Shown: positions 57,114 to 64,000 of the stretch, piece by piece
Layout: every line of letters begins with the position of its first letter
How positions within the stretch are numbered: the stretch's first letter is position 1
Assembly: GCF_002014965.1 (NCBI RefSeq)
Contig: NZ_MUXT01000008.1
Location: forward strand, 148,753 to 212,752
Origin: Moraxella canis
GTDB taxonomy: Bacteria; Pseudomonadota; Gammaproteobacteria; Pseudomonadales; Moraxellaceae
Direction: 5' to 3'
Length of the DNA stretch: 64,000 nucleotides
Program-made: the position numbers and the translations under genes
Notes under the pieces: model-generated
Seen by the model: the letters and a program-made list of their open reading frames with translations, nothing else
The model's database searches: none
Told to the model about the DNA's origin: nothing

Positions 57114-58706
57114 ATGCCAAAAGACTCCATCATAGAGCGCGCCGAAGCATTGGGCGCCGCCCCGCCCGACCCCGAAACGCTATTAAATAAACATCGTCAA
57201 ATTGCTGAAAGTTTTGAAGCTCAGCTTGCCAAAGCAGAGCTTTCAGATGAAAATAACAGTAATTTGGCGGGCGCTCACCTGTCTTTATCGGATTATTTGA
57301 CAGCGGTCAAAATGGTGATTGATGATAGTTTTGACCATGAAGTTTGGGTGCGCGCCGAGATCCGCGCCATGAATACCAAGGGCGGCCATTATTACTTTGA
57401 GTTGGCTGAGACCGATGATGCCGATCAGATCACCGCAAGCTGCCGCGCGACTTTATGGCGATTTCGTGCCAAGACAGTGATGGGCAAATTTGCCAAAATC
57501 ACTGGTCAAACCCTGCAAGCAGGTGTCTCAGTCTTGGTCAAGTGCTCAGCCAGTTTTCATACCAATTACGGTTTTAGCCTAAACATCAGCGATATTGATC
57601 CAAATTATACCTTAGGCGAGATCGCCGCTGCGTATGCGCAGATGAAAAAACGACTGGCTGAAGAAGGGCTGATTCATTTAAACAAACAGCATCCGATGCC
57701 GTTTGATATTCGTCATGTCATCGTGATCGCCCCTGAAAAAGCAGCAGGCTTGGGTGACTTTCGCGCTGAAGCCGATCGGCTCGCTTTGGCGGGCGCTTGC
57801 CAATTTCACTATCATCATGCCACTTTTCAAGGCAATCATGCCCCTGATGAGATACGCCTTGCGATCTCTGAGAGTTTAAGCAATTTTAAAAATGCGTATG
57901 ATAGTTTGCCGGATCTGTTAGTCATCATTCGTGGCGGCGGTGCGGTTGGTGATTTGGCGTATCTGAATAATTTTGAATTGGCGGCTTTGGTGGCGGAATG
58001 CCCGATCCCTGTTTGGGTCGGCGTTGGGCATGAGCGCGACTCGGTGATTCTTGATGAAGTGGCGCATACCAGTTTTGATACGCCATCAAAAGTTGTCCTT
58101 GGTATCGAGGCGCATCTGGTCAAGATGACGCGTCAGGCGGTGGCTACGATGGAGCATTTGAGCAAACTTGCCAACACGCGTCTGGCGACAGCGCAGTCAA
58201 ACAGCCAACGGCAAATTGAGCGAATAAAAAGAAGTAGTTTACATGCCATCAGTATGGCAAAAAAAGACAATATATATCAGCTTAGCCATATCAAAAGCAC
58301 TGCCAAGTTTCGCTATCATCAAGAAAAATTAGCACTAAGCGCCCTACTGGCTCAGACCCAAAAATCAAGCTTAGCGATCACATTACAAGTCAAACATGCG
58401 ACAAAAACTTATCTTAATCAGCATAAAATCGTGTTTGAACATTTGCAAAAAGCCAAACAAGACTGTCAGCATTTACAAAGCTTGATCTTGATTCAGCATC
58501 CAAGCCGAATGCTCCAAAAAGGCTATGCAGTCGTTAATAGCACTCATAGCCATAAAATCATTCAAAGCGCCAAAACCCTACAAAAAAATCAGTCAGTTAA
58601 GATAACTTTTAAAGATGGGTCAGCCAATGCCATCATCGAAGATGTCAGTATGCACCCAAGTTCTGATCACTTAATCACACCTATTAATTCTTATAAGGAG
58701 TCATAA
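57114..58706 (+). CDS. xseA: Exodeoxyribonuclease VII large subunit
   Basis: Catalytic large subunit of single-strand-specific exonuclease VII. About 530 residues from 57114. An N-terminal extension of about 60 residues precedes the OB-fold domain (LSLSDYLTAVKMVIDDSF, HEVWVRAEIRAMNTKGGHYYFEL). The catalytic domain follows: IVIAPEKAAGLGDFRAEADR, LLVIIRGGGAVGDLAYLNNF, PVWVGVGHERDSVILDEVAHTSFDTPS (consecutive). A long coiled-coil region (about 340-470) and the short C-terminal GYAVVNS block complete it. The ATG has no clear ribosome-binding site but agrees with the promoter. The stop overlaps the next ATG by one base (TAATG). The small subunit xseB is not nearby. Confidence 0.92.
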   Translation: MPKDSIIERAEALGAAPPDPETLLNKHRQIAESFEAQLAKAELSDENNSNLAGAHLSLSDYLTAVKMVIDDSFDHEVWVRAEIRAMNTKGGHYYFELAETDDADQITASCRATLWRFRAKTVMGKFAKITGQTLQAGVSVLVKCSASFHTNYGFSLNISDIDPNYTLGEIAAAYAQMKKRLAEEGLIHLNKQHPMPFDIRHVIVIAPEKAAGLGDFRAEADRLALAGACQFHYHHATFQGNHAPDEIRLAISESLSNFKNAYDSLPDLLVIIRGGGAVGDLAYLNNFELAALVAECPIPVWVGVGHERDSVILDEVAHTSFDTPSKVVLGIEAHLVKMTRQAVATMEHLSKLANTRLATAQSNSQRQIERIKRSSLHAISMAKKDNIYQLSHIKSTAKFRYHQEKLALSALLAQTQKSSLAITLQVKHATKTYLNQHKIVFEHLQKAKQDCQHLQSLILIQHPSRMLQKGYAVVNSTHSHKIIQSAKTLQKNQSVKITFKDGSANAIIEDVSMHPSSDHLITPINSYKES

Positions 58707-59362
58707 TGTCAACTGCAAGGCACCATGCCCAAAGCCGTTATACTTGTAAAGCCTACGATGCTAACCAAAAAATCAGCGAATCGGATCTTAATGAACTACT
58801 TGAAACCCTTCGTTTGGCGCCTTCATCTATCAACAGTCAGCCATGGCAATTTTTGGTGACGGACAACGCCGATACCAAAGCCAAAATAACCCAATCCATG
58901 GTGGGCGGTGATGCGCATAATGCCGCTAAAATTAACAATGCATCGCATGTCATCATCATGTGCACACGCACTGATTTGGACGATGCTCACTTACAAAAGG
59001 TGCTACAAGCTGAAAAAGATGGCGGACGTTTTGCTAGCGATGAGGTCATGCAGGCGCGATTTGAACTTTGCAATCATTATATTTCTCAACTGGCAGACGA
59101 TCAAACAAAATTATTCCAATGGTCTGAAAATCAAACCTTTATCGCGCTTGGGCACCTGCTATTTGCGGTATCACTGATGGGGATTGATGCCACGCCGATT
59201 GGTGGCTATGATCAGGCAGTGCTAGATGAAGCGCTTGGTCTTGCTGATCAAGGATTAAAAAGCTCTGTGCTGGTTGCGCTTGGATACGCCTCACAAAATG
59301 ATGGCAATAAAAATCTACCTAAGGCACGCCTGAATGCCGAAGAAGTGATTAAGTTTATTTAA
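58706..59362 (+). CDS. NfsB-like oxygen-insensitive nitroreductase
   Basis: FMN-dependent NAD(P)H nitroreductase-family protein, 218 residues, the size of E. coli NfsB. Landmarks: RYTCKAYDANQKI, LRLAPSSINSQPWQFLV (FMN-binding Ser-Ser-x-Asn-Ser-Gln), VHIIMCTRTDL-like strand, GGRFAS and IALGHLLFAVSLMGIDATPIGGYD, ending in LPKARL. Coupled to xseA by TAATG overlap. Physiological substrates of this family (quinones, flavins, nitro compounds) cannot be told apart here. Confidence 0.88.
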   Translation: MSTARHHAQSRYTCKAYDANQKISESDLNELLETLRLAPSSINSQPWQFLVTDNADTKAKITQSMVGGDAHNAAKINNASHVIIMCTRTDLDDAHLQKVLQAEKDGGRFASDEVMQARFELCNHYISQLADDQTKLFQWSENQTFIALGHLLFAVSLMGIDATPIGGYDQAVLDEALGLADQGLKSSVLVALGYASQNDGNKNLPKARLNAEEVIKFI

Positions 59363-59368
59363 ATTATA

Positions 59369-59405
59369 AAAAAATGGATTGAATACACACTCAATCCATT
59401 TTTTA
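59369..59405 (+). terminator. Bidirectional terminator between the nitroreductase and dusB genes
   Basis: Perfect stem of about 14 bp (AAAAAATGGATTGA with TCAATCCATTTTTT), 8-base loop, A run on one side and T run on the other. It can serve both convergent genes. Confidence 0.9.
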
Positions 59406-59418
59406 TTGGTTAAAATAC

Positions 59419-60435
59419 TCAAGAAATTGTCCTAAAAAATTCATCCACCACGGTAAATTGCTCTTTGGTGGTCTCACACGCATACATGGCATCACGAAAT
59501 GCGTTAGAATTGGGCAGACCGCCTGTGTACCATGCGATGTGCTTACGGGCAATACGGCATCCTGAATATTCCCCATAAAAGCGATATAACTCATCTAAAT
59601 GTCTTAAGACCACTTCGTGGATCTCACCAACCGTAGGCGGCGCCAAAAGCTCGCCAGTCTTGGCAAAATGGGTAATTTGCTGAAATAGCCAGGGCTTGCC
59701 TTGAGCTGCCCGCCCAATCATTACGGCATCTGCCCCTGTTTGAGCTTGAACATCTAAGGCTTTTTGGGGGCTGTCAATGTCGCCATTGACAATGACGGGT
59801 ATTTTGACTGATTGCTTAACCTGCCGAATCATCTCATACCGCGCCTGACCAGTATAAAAATCCTCTCGTGTGCGCCCATGAATGGCGATGGCGGCCACGC
59901 CTGACTGTTCAGCGATTTGTGCGATGTTAAGAATATTTTCTTGCCCATTGGCAAATCCCAAACGAGTTTTTAAGGTCACAGGCACATCAACTGCTGAGAC
60001 GGCACTATCAAGCAGTCGCTTAACCAAATCTTCGTCCTGAAGTAGCGCCGAGCCTGCGAGCTTACGGCAGACTTTTTTGGCAGGACAGCCCATATTAATA
60101 TCAACAATCTGAGCGCCATTGTCGACTTGAAACTGGGCAGCTTGCGCCAGTTTATCAGGCTCTGCCCCTGCAATCTGTGCGCTGATGGGCGCAATTTCGC
60201 CATCAAAATTCGCGCGATAAAGGGATTTTTTACGTGCATACAGCGCCGTATCTGCAATGATCATCTCGCTGACCGCATGACCTGCGCCAAATGACTTACA
60301 AAGCCTACGAAAAGGGTTGTCCGTCACCCCTGCCATCGGCGCCACGAATAATCTATTTTGAATCTGCAAGCCCCCAATGCATAAGGGCTGTAGTAAAATG
60401 TGTTGATTTTCAAGGGGTTTTGAGCATGCTTGCAT
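59419..60435 (-). CDS. dusB: tRNA-dihydrouridine synthase B
   Basis: FMN enzyme reducing specific uridines in tRNA D-loops. About 338 residues from the ATG at 60435; a further in-frame extension to 60546 has no family counterpart. Matches E. coli DusB through APMAGVTDNPFRRLC, VSEMIIAD, QIAGAEPDKLA, VDINMGCPAKKVCRKLAGSALLQ, VDVPVTLKTRLGF, IAIHGRTREDFYTG, VIVNGDIDSPQKAL and VMIGRAAQGKPWLF. The catalytic Cys is in the GCPAKKVC segment. It follows recD by about 110 bases on the same strand; the usual partner fis is not here. Confidence 0.94.
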   Translation of the reverse strand: MQACSKPLENQHILLQPLCIGGLQIQNRLFVAPMAGVTDNPFRRLCKSFGAGHAVSEMIIADTALYARKKSLYRANFDGEIAPISAQIAGAEPDKLAQAAQFQVDNGAQIVDINMGCPAKKVCRKLAGSALLQDEDLVKRLLDSAVSAVDVPVTLKTRLGFANGQENILNIAQIAEQSGVAAIAIHGRTREDFYTGQARYEMIRQVKQSVKIPVIVNGDIDSPQKALDVQAQTGADAVMIGRAAQGKPWLFQQITHFAKTGELLAPPTVGEIHEVVLRHLDELYRFYGEYSGCRIARKHIAWYTGGLPNSNAFRDAMYACETTKEQFTVVDEFFRTIS

Positions 60436-60547
60436 TTTAAGATATCTTTTTTTAGGATCGCATATTATGACACAATTTTGCCATTGATGCATAAGCAGGA
60501 TAAAATTTATATTTTGGGTTTGCCAAGGTTTGGTTGAGACTGCCACA

Positions 60548-62596
60548 TCATATACTGCTCACTTTATCAAGCCCAGTTTGGCGAACCGTAGGCGTATTGA
60601 TGGCATTCATCAGCGCACCGCGCGTACTGTAGATGTGCACCGCAGATTTTGCTCGCGTGACAGCAGTATAAATCAGCTCCTTTGATAGTAGCCGCTCGCT
60701 ATTTTCGTCAAAGACAATGGCGACTTTTTGCCACTCAGACCCTTGGGACTTATGCACTGTGATGGCATAGGCAGTGCTTACGACGGCCTCGCTTAACATA
60801 TCAACCGCCACCATGCGCAAACTTTCACCTTCAAAGTAGACGCTAAGACCAGACGATCCCCACAAACAAATACCGATATCCCCATTAAATAAACCCAAAT
60901 CATATAAATTTTTGGTGATCATCACCACACGCCCATGAAACCAAGGCGAAGCTGATGGCGGTATTTTCTGAAACGCTCGATGAGATGAGCTTAAGTAATC
61001 ATTGATCTGATCATCGCCAAATGTGCCATGATGTGAAGCACAAAGAATGCGGTAAGCGTCCAATATTTCAAATAATTTTTTGACGCTATCAATGGACTCT
61101 TGAGCAGATAATTTTGCAAAACCAAAACGAAGCTGTTTACTTGCCAAAAAATAATCCTGATAGCCTTGGCTAAGTTTTTGGTATATGTCATGACCCCTTT
61201 TAGCGTGGGTGATGGGCTCAAAATCAATCTCTGCATCACGATCGATCAGCTGCTCCACCTCCTCAAAGAGTATGTTTTGACGATGATCATTAATTAGCCT
61301 TGCTAATTGACCAACCCCTGATGTGTCTGTGAAGCGTTTTGAGACTGTTAAATTGACACGCAAATGCTTTAGGCGATCAATTCGGCATAAATCAGCCAGC
61401 ACCGCGCCGGCATCCACCGCAGCCAGCTGATGCGCATCACCAAGCAAAATCACACGGCAGCCAGTGGCGATGGCGGCGAACAGCTGACTTGCCAGCTCTG
61501 TGCCAAGCATGGAAGCCTCATCGACAATCAAAATATCAAGCGGCAGCTGATTGTTGGCATGATAGCGCGGACTGCCATCCGCCCCAATACCAAGCAAGCG
61601 GTGAATGGTCTTAGGTTCGGGTAGCTGTACATCGCTATTCTCACCCAAGGATTTGAGCAAAGATTCGCTCATGCGCTGAGCCGCCTTACCTGTAGGCGCG
61701 GCAAGCCCCAAGCGCATCAGTTTAGGCTCAGGCAGCTGATTGAGCGCGATCACAATCTGGGCAACTGTAAAGGTCTTACCCGTTCCAGGACCACCAGTGA
61801 TTAAGCAAAATGCCTGCTTTGAGACCAGCTTGATGGCTTCACGCTGCTCAGCATTTAGGCTATTTGATAACTGATCCAGAGTAAATACAGGCACCTTGGC
61901 CTCACTGATGCGTAAGATATGCGCCATCAGATGTGATTCAGCCAGGTAGGCGCGATGAGTCCATAAACACAGACCATCCGCTTGATGGCTAAAATAAATC
62001 GGCGGCTCATGAGTGAGCATGCGTTGAGGTATAGGTGCCAAAATATCGCCAAAAAAAGTATTCTTATCCAAAATACTCACAAATTGGCTCAAAGAATTGG
62101 CTTTTTTATATAAAACATAGTAAATACGCAGCATCGACAAAAACAGCGCAGTCAGCCGCTCATTTTCTATGACTGTATGATCAAGTAAGGATAATTGCCA
62201 ACGAAAATTATTTAAGGTGTGCTCAACGAATTCTTTGATCTTAGCAGGATCTTCTGCATAATGATGATAATTATCAAAAAACGCAGCCCAGTCCATGCCC
62301 TCATCTGTCAATGCCTGAGCTATCACGGTCAGGCATGAATCCATGATTTTTTGTTGCCAAATGGGTATCACGCCATTCAAGTGATGACGATTGTTCAAGT
62401 CGTCATGATCATTGATGCGCAGTATCGTATGTCCTTGATTGAGCTGAAATAACAAAGCATCCTGCATGATATGATATAGCTCAAAGTCAGGCAGGCCAAG
62501 CACGCACTCAGCGGCTAAAACCTGCTTTTTGGCATACCAGTGGTGATTGTCTTGTATGCGATCGGTCACATATCGGCTAATGATATCCCCTGCCAT
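60548..62596 (-). CDS. recD: Exodeoxyribonuclease V alpha subunit RecD
   Basis: 5'-3' helicase motor of RecBCD. About 682 residues from the ATG at 62596 (MAGDIISRYV), which has a weak AGAGATAA upstream and starts after recB ends; a start at 62647 would overlap recB by 17 bases. N-terminal RecB-interaction region, then the SF1 motor: Walker A ITGGPGTGKTFTVAQ, GLAAPTGKAAQRMSESL, TIHRLLGI, ILIVDEASMLG, ILLGDAHQLAAVDAGAVLADL, and the C-terminal AYAITVHKSQGSEW and YTAVTRAK motifs. Same operon as recB; dusB follows. Confidence 0.94.
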   Translation of the reverse strand: MAGDIISRYVTDRIQDNHHWYAKKQVLAAECVLGLPDFELYHIMQDALLFQLNQGHTILRINDHDDLNNRHHLNGVIPIWQQKIMDSCLTVIAQALTDEGMDWAAFFDNYHHYAEDPAKIKEFVEHTLNNFRWQLSLLDHTVIENERLTALFLSMLRIYYVLYKKANSLSQFVSILDKNTFFGDILAPIPQRMLTHEPPIYFSHQADGLCLWTHRAYLAESHLMAHILRISEAKVPVFTLDQLSNSLNAEQREAIKLVSKQAFCLITGGPGTGKTFTVAQIVIALNQLPEPKLMRLGLAAPTGKAAQRMSESLLKSLGENSDVQLPEPKTIHRLLGIGADGSPRYHANNQLPLDILIVDEASMLGTELASQLFAAIATGCRVILLGDAHQLAAVDAGAVLADLCRIDRLKHLRVNLTVSKRFTDTSGVGQLARLINDHRQNILFEEVEQLIDRDAEIDFEPITHAKRGHDIYQKLSQGYQDYFLASKQLRFGFAKLSAQESIDSVKKLFEILDAYRILCASHHGTFGDDQINDYLSSSHRAFQKIPPSASPWFHGRVVMITKNLYDLGLFNGDIGICLWGSSGLSVYFEGESLRMVAVDMLSEAVVSTAYAITVHKSQGSEWQKVAIVFDENSERLLSKELIYTAVTRAKSAVHIYSTRGALMNAINTPTVRQTGLDKVSSI

Positions 62597-62630
62597 CTTA
62601 TTATCTCTGCCATTAATAGTGAATTTTAAC

Positions 62631-64000
62631 TTATAAAATATCGTCAAGCGCCAAAATCAAAGACAGCGGCGGCTGCCAAAATAAACGCCCTGTATTTTCG
62701 TCATCATCTTGAACACCGCGTAAAAAGACATATTCAACGCCGCCCAGATAATGTGCCTCATTACCCACATAGCCTTTTAAGCGAATCTTTAAAAGTCGAT
62801 GCAGTGCCACTTGATAAATCGCAGCTTGTAGCCAATAGCCAACCTTATCCATCGCGGCACTCATGGCGTGATCATGATATTCATCAGGCGTACCACCCAA
62901 GTAATTTGATTTATAATCCACAATAAAAAATCGCCCATCAGACTCATAAACCAAATCAATCTCACCGCGTAAATAACGATAACAGATGGTACGATAGTCA
63001 TCTTCAAGCAAGATCAGGTCTTTATCGCTGTGCGCTTTGAATACCTCATTGAGTCGGGCGATGCTAAAGCTGTCTCCAAGACCCAAAGTAAAGCTAAGCT
63101 CACGCAGCTGAGCAGTCATCGGCAGAGACATCAGCGAACGACGAGACGCCCTAAAAGGCGCATAGGCAAGCCGATCAATCCAAGCGACCAATTTATCATG
63201 ATCATTGGTTTGATCGCCAGAAGCATGGATGCGAGCGCCCGCCTGCCAAGTGGGTAAATAGCGCTCGGCAATGCCAAGTTTTCGCCCTTGTTCATTGATC
63301 ACCCCACTGATGATGTCATGGGCAGCCTGTGGTGATGCTGATTTTAGACGATCTGTTGGCAAAAATTGCATGACTTTATGCAAAAAATCACCTGCCACGC
63401 TGCCCTTAAAAAAACTTGCACGAATGTCATCAAGCTGATCAGGTGCAGCCGTATCGGTAATCACAGACAGCTGATCGATATCAGCTTCATCAGGGGGGAT
63501 GACAGACTTATCCAAGCGAGTGATCAGTGCGCTAAAGCTGGTCTTATGCTCTCCAAAAAACTGTGTCTTGGTCATCACCGCATCCCATGGCGCATAATTT
63601 TTGGCGATAGGGTTAGACAGCTGGTTTTGATAAGGCTGACTTAATAAATCTGCTTCAGTCATGGCGATCCAGCCCACGCAGTCTTTTAGCCTTTCTGGTA
63701 AGCTCAATGATTTTTCGCCTGCACAGTCAAGCCATTGATACAAAGGCATTTCTTTAGAATCTTTTTTAGATAAATCACCACCCACGATATATAGCTGTTC
63801 AGAAGCACGCGTCAATGCCACATAGCCCAAGCGTCTGAGTTCATCAATCAATTCTTGACGATTGATATCGTGATAATAACTTTCATCAATGAGATTACCT
63901 TGACTTATACTTAAGCGACGCTGAAAATTATGATCACTATAAGGATAGATCGTCAAGCCATTGTCATTTCTTGGCTTTTCATCCACCCCTATCACATACA
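62631..64000 (-). CDS. recB: Exodeoxyribonuclease V beta subunit RecB (5' end outside window)
   Basis: 3'-5' helicase and nuclease subunit of RecBCD. Only the last ~456 residues are in the window; the frame is open through base 63998 and the GTG at 63995 is internal. Present are helicase motif VI (LGYVALTRASEQLYI), the FSALI and VAGDFLHKVMQF segments, and the C-terminal nuclease domain with RGEIDLVYESDGRFFIVDYKSNYLG, split here around the catalytic D and K (DYKSN). These are followed by LQAAIYQVALHRLLKIRL and GGVEYVFLRGV. All nuclease motifs are intact. recC is on the opposite strand near 5-9 kb. Confidence 0.94.
   Translation of the reverse strand, partial: YVIGVDEKPRNDNGLTIYPYSDHNFQRRLSISQGNLIDESYYHDINRQELIDELRRLGYVALTRASEQLYIVGGDLSKKDSKEMPLYQWLDCAGEKSLSLPERLKDCVGWIAMTEADLLSQPYQNQLSNPIAKNYAPWDAVMTKTQFFGEHKTSFSALITRLDKSVIPPDEADIDQLSVITDTAAPDQLDDIRASFFKGSVAGDFLHKVMQFLPTDRLKSASPQAAHDIISGVINEQGRKLGIAERYLPTWQAGARIHASGDQTNDHDKLVAWIDRLAYAPFRASRRSLMSLPMTAQLRELSFTLGLGDSFSIARLNEVFKAHSDKDLILLEDDYRTICYRYLRGEIDLVYESDGRFFIVDYKSNYLGGTPDEYHDHAMSAAMDKVGYWLQAAIYQVALHRLLKIRLKGYVGNEAHYLGGVEYVFLRGVQDDDENTGRLFWQPPLSLILALDDIL

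Overview
The window looks like chromosomal DNA of a gammaproteobacterium of the Moraxellaceae, most probably a Moraxella or close relative. This rests on the style of the housekeeping proteins (homodimeric AceE, two-lipoyl AceF, MetZ, NrdB, Mfd, TolQRAB, HrpA, RecBCD, XseA), the moderate-to-low GC, and an IS1-type element plus an IS1016-like remnant. The genus is inference; no rRNA is present.

Layout. 1-5.1 kb: aceE (cut by the window edge), aceF, and a YghU-type glutathione transferase. 5.1-9.2 kb: recC. 9.2-13 kb: two paralogous sulfate-binding lipoproteins facing away from metZ, a sulfur-assimilation neighbourhood. 13.2-14.8 kb: nrdB and a [2Fe-2S] ferredoxin. 15.0-16.4 kb: a broken gene joining an unknown N-terminal domain to a DD-carboxypeptidase-like domain. 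16.6-20.8 kb: thiE-like gene and mfd. 20.8-24.3 kb, minus strand: tolQ-tolR-tolA-tolB, then a small lipoprotein gene where pal is usually found. 24.6-28.8 kb: hrpA.

28.8-43.1 kb is an accessory island. Its left edge is decayed DNA with tyrosine-recombinase remains and an IS1-family element. Its core is a LysR-type regulator with two helix-turn-helix domains, divergent from ligJ-ligK-transporter-pobA-ligI-ligA-ligB-ligC-ligU. Together these encode uptake, 4-hydroxybenzoate hydroxylation and every step of the protocatechuate 4,5 (meta) cleavage pathway to pyruvate and oxaloacetate. Its right edge is an IS1016-like transposase remnant and about 0.9 kb of gene debris.

43.2-49.3 kb: a 5-oxoproline (pyroglutamate) cluster: a biotin carboxyl carrier, a biotin carboxylase, pxpB, pxpC, pxpA, an NRAMP-fold transporter lacking the metal-binding motifs, and a second carrier-like protein with no biotinylation lysine. 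49.7-54.7 kb: an export operon (TolC-like, HlyD-like, two ABC-2 permeases) with no ATPase gene. 54.8-55.5 kb: a small secreted cysteine-containing protein and tRNA-Leu(CAA). 55.8-59.4 kb: ppk2, xseA and an NfsB-like nitroreductase. 59.4-64 kb, minus strand: recB (cut by the window edge), recD, dusB. recC lies far from recB and recD.

The best candidates for something not well described are the tandem-HTH regulator of the lig island, the pyroglutamate cluster with its lysine-less carrier and motif-less NRAMP protein, and the broken gene fused to a DD-peptidase domain. Three coding frames in AT-rich parts (two in the DD-peptidase gene, one in the IS1 transposase) are interrupted by single-base shifts, two of them at homopolymer runs. 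They may be real decay or sequence error.
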